Shown here: positions 6,440-8,381 of the stretch, one piece after another
Position numbering within the stretch: the stretch's first letter is position 1
Layout: each line of letters opens with the position of its first letter
Made by a program: the position numbers and the translations under genes
Notes under the pieces: generated by a model
What the model saw: only the letters and a program-made list of their open reading frames with translations
Databases searched by the model: none
Told to the model about the DNA's origin: nothing
Source of the DNA: Candidatus Kuenenia stuttgartensis
GTDB lineage: Bacteria; Planctomycetota; Planctomycetia; Pirellulales; UBA1268
Length of the DNA stretch: 8,381 bases
Assembly (NCBI GenBank): GCA_945876515.1
Contig: CAMCPF010000117.1
Span: 1 to 8,381 of the forward strand
Direction: 5' to 3'

Positions 6440-8381
6440 GGCTGGTGCGGGCGGCGGCGGCGGTCTCGAACCGGACCGACATCCGCTTGGAGACCCCCGA
6501 CTCCTCCATCGTGACCCCGTAGAGCGTACCGGCCGCAGCCATCGTCTTCTTGGAGTGAGTGACGACGATGAACTGGGTGGCGGAGAGGAAGTCGCGGAGC
6601 ACCCCTACGAACCGGTCCACGTTGGCCTCGTCGAGGGCCGCATCGACCTCGTCGAGCACGCAGAACGGGCTCGGACGGGAGCGGAAGATCGCGAGCAGCA
6701 AGGCCACGCAGGTCATCGTCTTCTCGCCGCCCGAGAGCAGCGAGATGTTGCGGGGCTCCTTGCCGGGCGGGCGGGCCACGATCTCCACCGAGGTCTCGAG
6801 CAGGTCCACGCCCGGCTCGAGTACGAGGTCGGCCTGACCGCCGCCGAAGACCCGCTCGAACAACTCGCGGAAGTGGCCCCGGACGGTCTCGATCGTCTCG
6901 CCCAGGAGCCGGCGGCTGTCGTCGTCGATCCGCGCGATCAGCTGCTCGATCGCCTCGCGGGCCGCGGTCACGTCGTGAAGCTGGGCCTCGAGGGTCGCCA
7001 GGCGGGTGGCGAGCTCCTCGGCCTCGGCAAGCGCCTCGAGGTTGACGCTGCCCATGTGGGCCACCTTGCGCCGCAGTTCCTCGATCGCCGACTCGAGCTC
7101 ACCGCGGTCGGCGGGGATCGGCTCGGCCTCGGGTGTGCCGGACTCGGCCGGAGTCGTGCCTGCGGCCGGCGCGTCCACGGCGGTGGCGAATGCCGCTGAG
7201 TCGATGTCGAGATCGTATTCATCGCGGATCCGCTCCACGATCCGCACCCGCTGGTGGCGGGCTTCCCCAGCCTCGAGTTCTCTGGCATGCATCCGCTCGG
7301 AGATGGCGGCGACCTCGGCACGGGAGGCGTCCTGCTGGGCTGCCGCCAGGCGACGCAGGTTTTCGCAGTGGGTGACCGCGTCTTCAGCGTTGGCCAGGGT
7401 GACGCCGGTGCGTTCGGCCTCCCAGGTGAGTTCCGCATGGGCCCCGCCCGCCGCGAGCAGTTCGAGCTCCCACGCCCGCCATCGCGTGCGGGCCTCATCC
7501 ACGGCGTGATCCGCCGCCGTGACCGTCTCATGGTGACGGCGCACACGCTCGGCCGCGGCGGCCGCCTCGTCGCGGTAGCGATTCACCTTCTCGACGAGAG
7601 CCACCCGCTCGACCTTCAGCCGCTGGAGGTCCTCGATCAGTTCACCGCGGCTCCGCTCCAGCCGCTCGACCGCCTCGCGGCGGCGGGCCAGGTCAGCGTC
7701 CGCTGCGGTGACCACGGCGCTGGCCTCCGCGAGCGCGGACTGCGCGGACCGACCAGCCGCCTCCGCGGCTATTGCCCTGCGCTCCACCTCCTGCACGGCC
7801 TCATCGGCCCGGCTGATCGCATCTTCGGCGGCCCGTTCGTCGCGGCCCAGCCGCTCGAGGTCGGCCCGTGCCAGGGAGATCGCGTCATGCGCCTGCTGCC
7901 GGCGGCCCTGCGCGGCCTTCAGCTCCGCGGCCAGGCTCACGAGCTCGGACTCGCGGGCGGCGACGGTGGCGTGGGCCCGGTCCACGCCCGCGGCCAGTTC
8001 GGCGACCCGGTGCTCGAGTTCACGGAGTTCGCTCCGGCGGGAGACCAGTCCGAGCGTGGCCGTACCCGCGCCGATCTCGAGCCCGCCCGTCGCCGAGAGC
8101 GCCTCCCCGGCACGGGTCAGCAGGAGCGTGCCGGCGGGAGCTGACTCGAGCAGGGCGGCGGCGGAGTCGAGCGACTCCACGACCCAGGCACGTCCCAGCA
8201 GCCGGCGGACCAGCGTCGCGTCGGTGGAAGTCGCCTCAGCGGTCACCAGGCGATCGAGCCGACCTACCACGCCCGCCTCCACCGGCGGCTCGAAGACCGC
8301 GGGCTCAGGAAGCGCGGCCGCGGCCACGAAGCCCACTCGGCCACCATCGGAGGCGCGGCCCGGAACGGCGGCGTGCCAGCC
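6429..8381 (-). CDS. smc: Chromosome segregation protein SMC, C-terminal half (5' end outside window)
   Basis: SMC is the ATPase of the bacterial condensin that loops and compacts the chromosome, usually with ScpA and ScpB, which are not in this window. The frame is open to the right edge and yields 650 residues. Residues about 1-115 are the C-terminal part of the hinge (GVVGRLDRLV, then LLGRAWVVESLDSA and TGGLEIG). About 116-385 is antiparallel coiled coil rich in Ala, Glu and Arg. A Pro/Ala/Thr-rich stretch at about 403-425 interrupts it. The head carries MGSVNLEALAE (443-453), the ABC signature LLSGGEKT (548-555; 6735-6717), Walker B CVLDEVDAALDE (574-585), and the switch histidine in VVTHSKKTM. 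The N-terminal head with Walker A lies beyond the window. A GTG at 8336 is an internal codon, not the start. No frameshift is seen. Confidence 0.95.
   Translation of the reverse strand, partial: GWHAAVPGRASDGGRVGFVAAAALPEPAVFEPPVEAGVVGRLDRLVTAEATSTDATLVRRLLGRAWVVESLDSAAALLESAPAGTLLLTRAGEALSATGGLEIGAGTATLGLVSRRSELRELEHRVAELAAGVDRAHATVAARESELVSLAAELKAAQGRRQQAHDAISLARADLERLGRDERAAEDAISRADEAVQEVERRAIAAEAAGRSAQSALAEASAVVTAADADLARRREAVERLERSRGELIEDLQRLKVERVALVEKVNRYRDEAAAAAERVRRHHETVTAADHAVDEARTRWRAWELELLAAGGAHAELTWEAERTGVTLANAEDAVTHCENLRRLAAAQQDASRAEVAAISERMHARELEAGEARHQRVRIVERIRDEYDLDIDSAAFATAVDAPAAGTTPAESGTPEAEPIPADRGELESAIEELRRKVAHMGSVNLEALAEAEELATRLATLEAQLHDVTAAREAIEQLIARIDDDSRRLLGETIETVRGHFRELFERVFGGGQADLVLEPGVDLLETSVEIVARPPGKEPRNISLLSGGEKTMTCVALLLAIFRSRPSPFCVLDEVDAALDEANVDRFVGVLRDFLSATQFIVVTHSKKTMAAAGTLYGVTMEESGVSKRMSVRFETAAAARTSRAA

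Noticed and set aside
6084..7199. Plus-strand open frame crossing the intergenic region and the smc head
   Set aside because: Most of it is antisense to conserved SMC head motifs, and the intergenic part shows no coding character.
7254..8144. Plus-strand open frame opposite the SMC coiled coil
   Set aside because: An artefact of the Ala/Glu/Arg codons of the coil on the other strand.

Overview
The window is GC-rich bacterial chromosome carrying six protein genes, one of them cut by the right edge. The gene set and the near-unbroken use of G/C-ending codons look like a Planctomycete. The best clue is the short MerR/excisionase-type helix-turn-helix protein fused to a C-terminal receiver, whose N-terminus I recognise as planctomycete-like. 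This assignment rests on recalled family resemblance, not on a search. I see no phage, IS element, CRISPR array, rRNA or convincing tRNA.

Left half, plus strand: dnaX (clamp-loader tau/gamma) overlaps recR by 8 bases, so the two are probably co-translated. After a 126-base gap with a small leader hairpin comes rpoN (sigma-54). A 71-base gap with an 11-bp hairpin follows, then nrdR. Right half, minus strand: the 3' part of smc runs in from the right edge. It is followed by a 387-base non-coding stretch full of hairpins, then the HTH-receiver gene, a hairpin-rich spacer, and moaC. The moaC 3' end runs tail-to-tail into nrdR with a 28-base overlap.

Functionally the window groups replication (DnaX), recombinational repair (RecR), chromosome organisation (SMC), dNTP-supply control (NrdR) and two transcription regulators (RpoN, HTH-receiver), plus one molybdenum-cofactor enzyme (MoaC).

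The most interesting signal is inside dnaX. A run of nine A's sits exactly where domain III ends, in a gene that otherwise writes lysine mostly as AAG. Both alternative reading frames stop within 19 bases of it. This is the layout expected for programmed production of a short gamma-like protein, by ribosomal frameshifting as in E. coli or by transcriptional slippage as in Thermus. Secondary items are the degenerate receiver in reversed domain order, a probably leaderless moaC, and the structured 387-base intergenic region.
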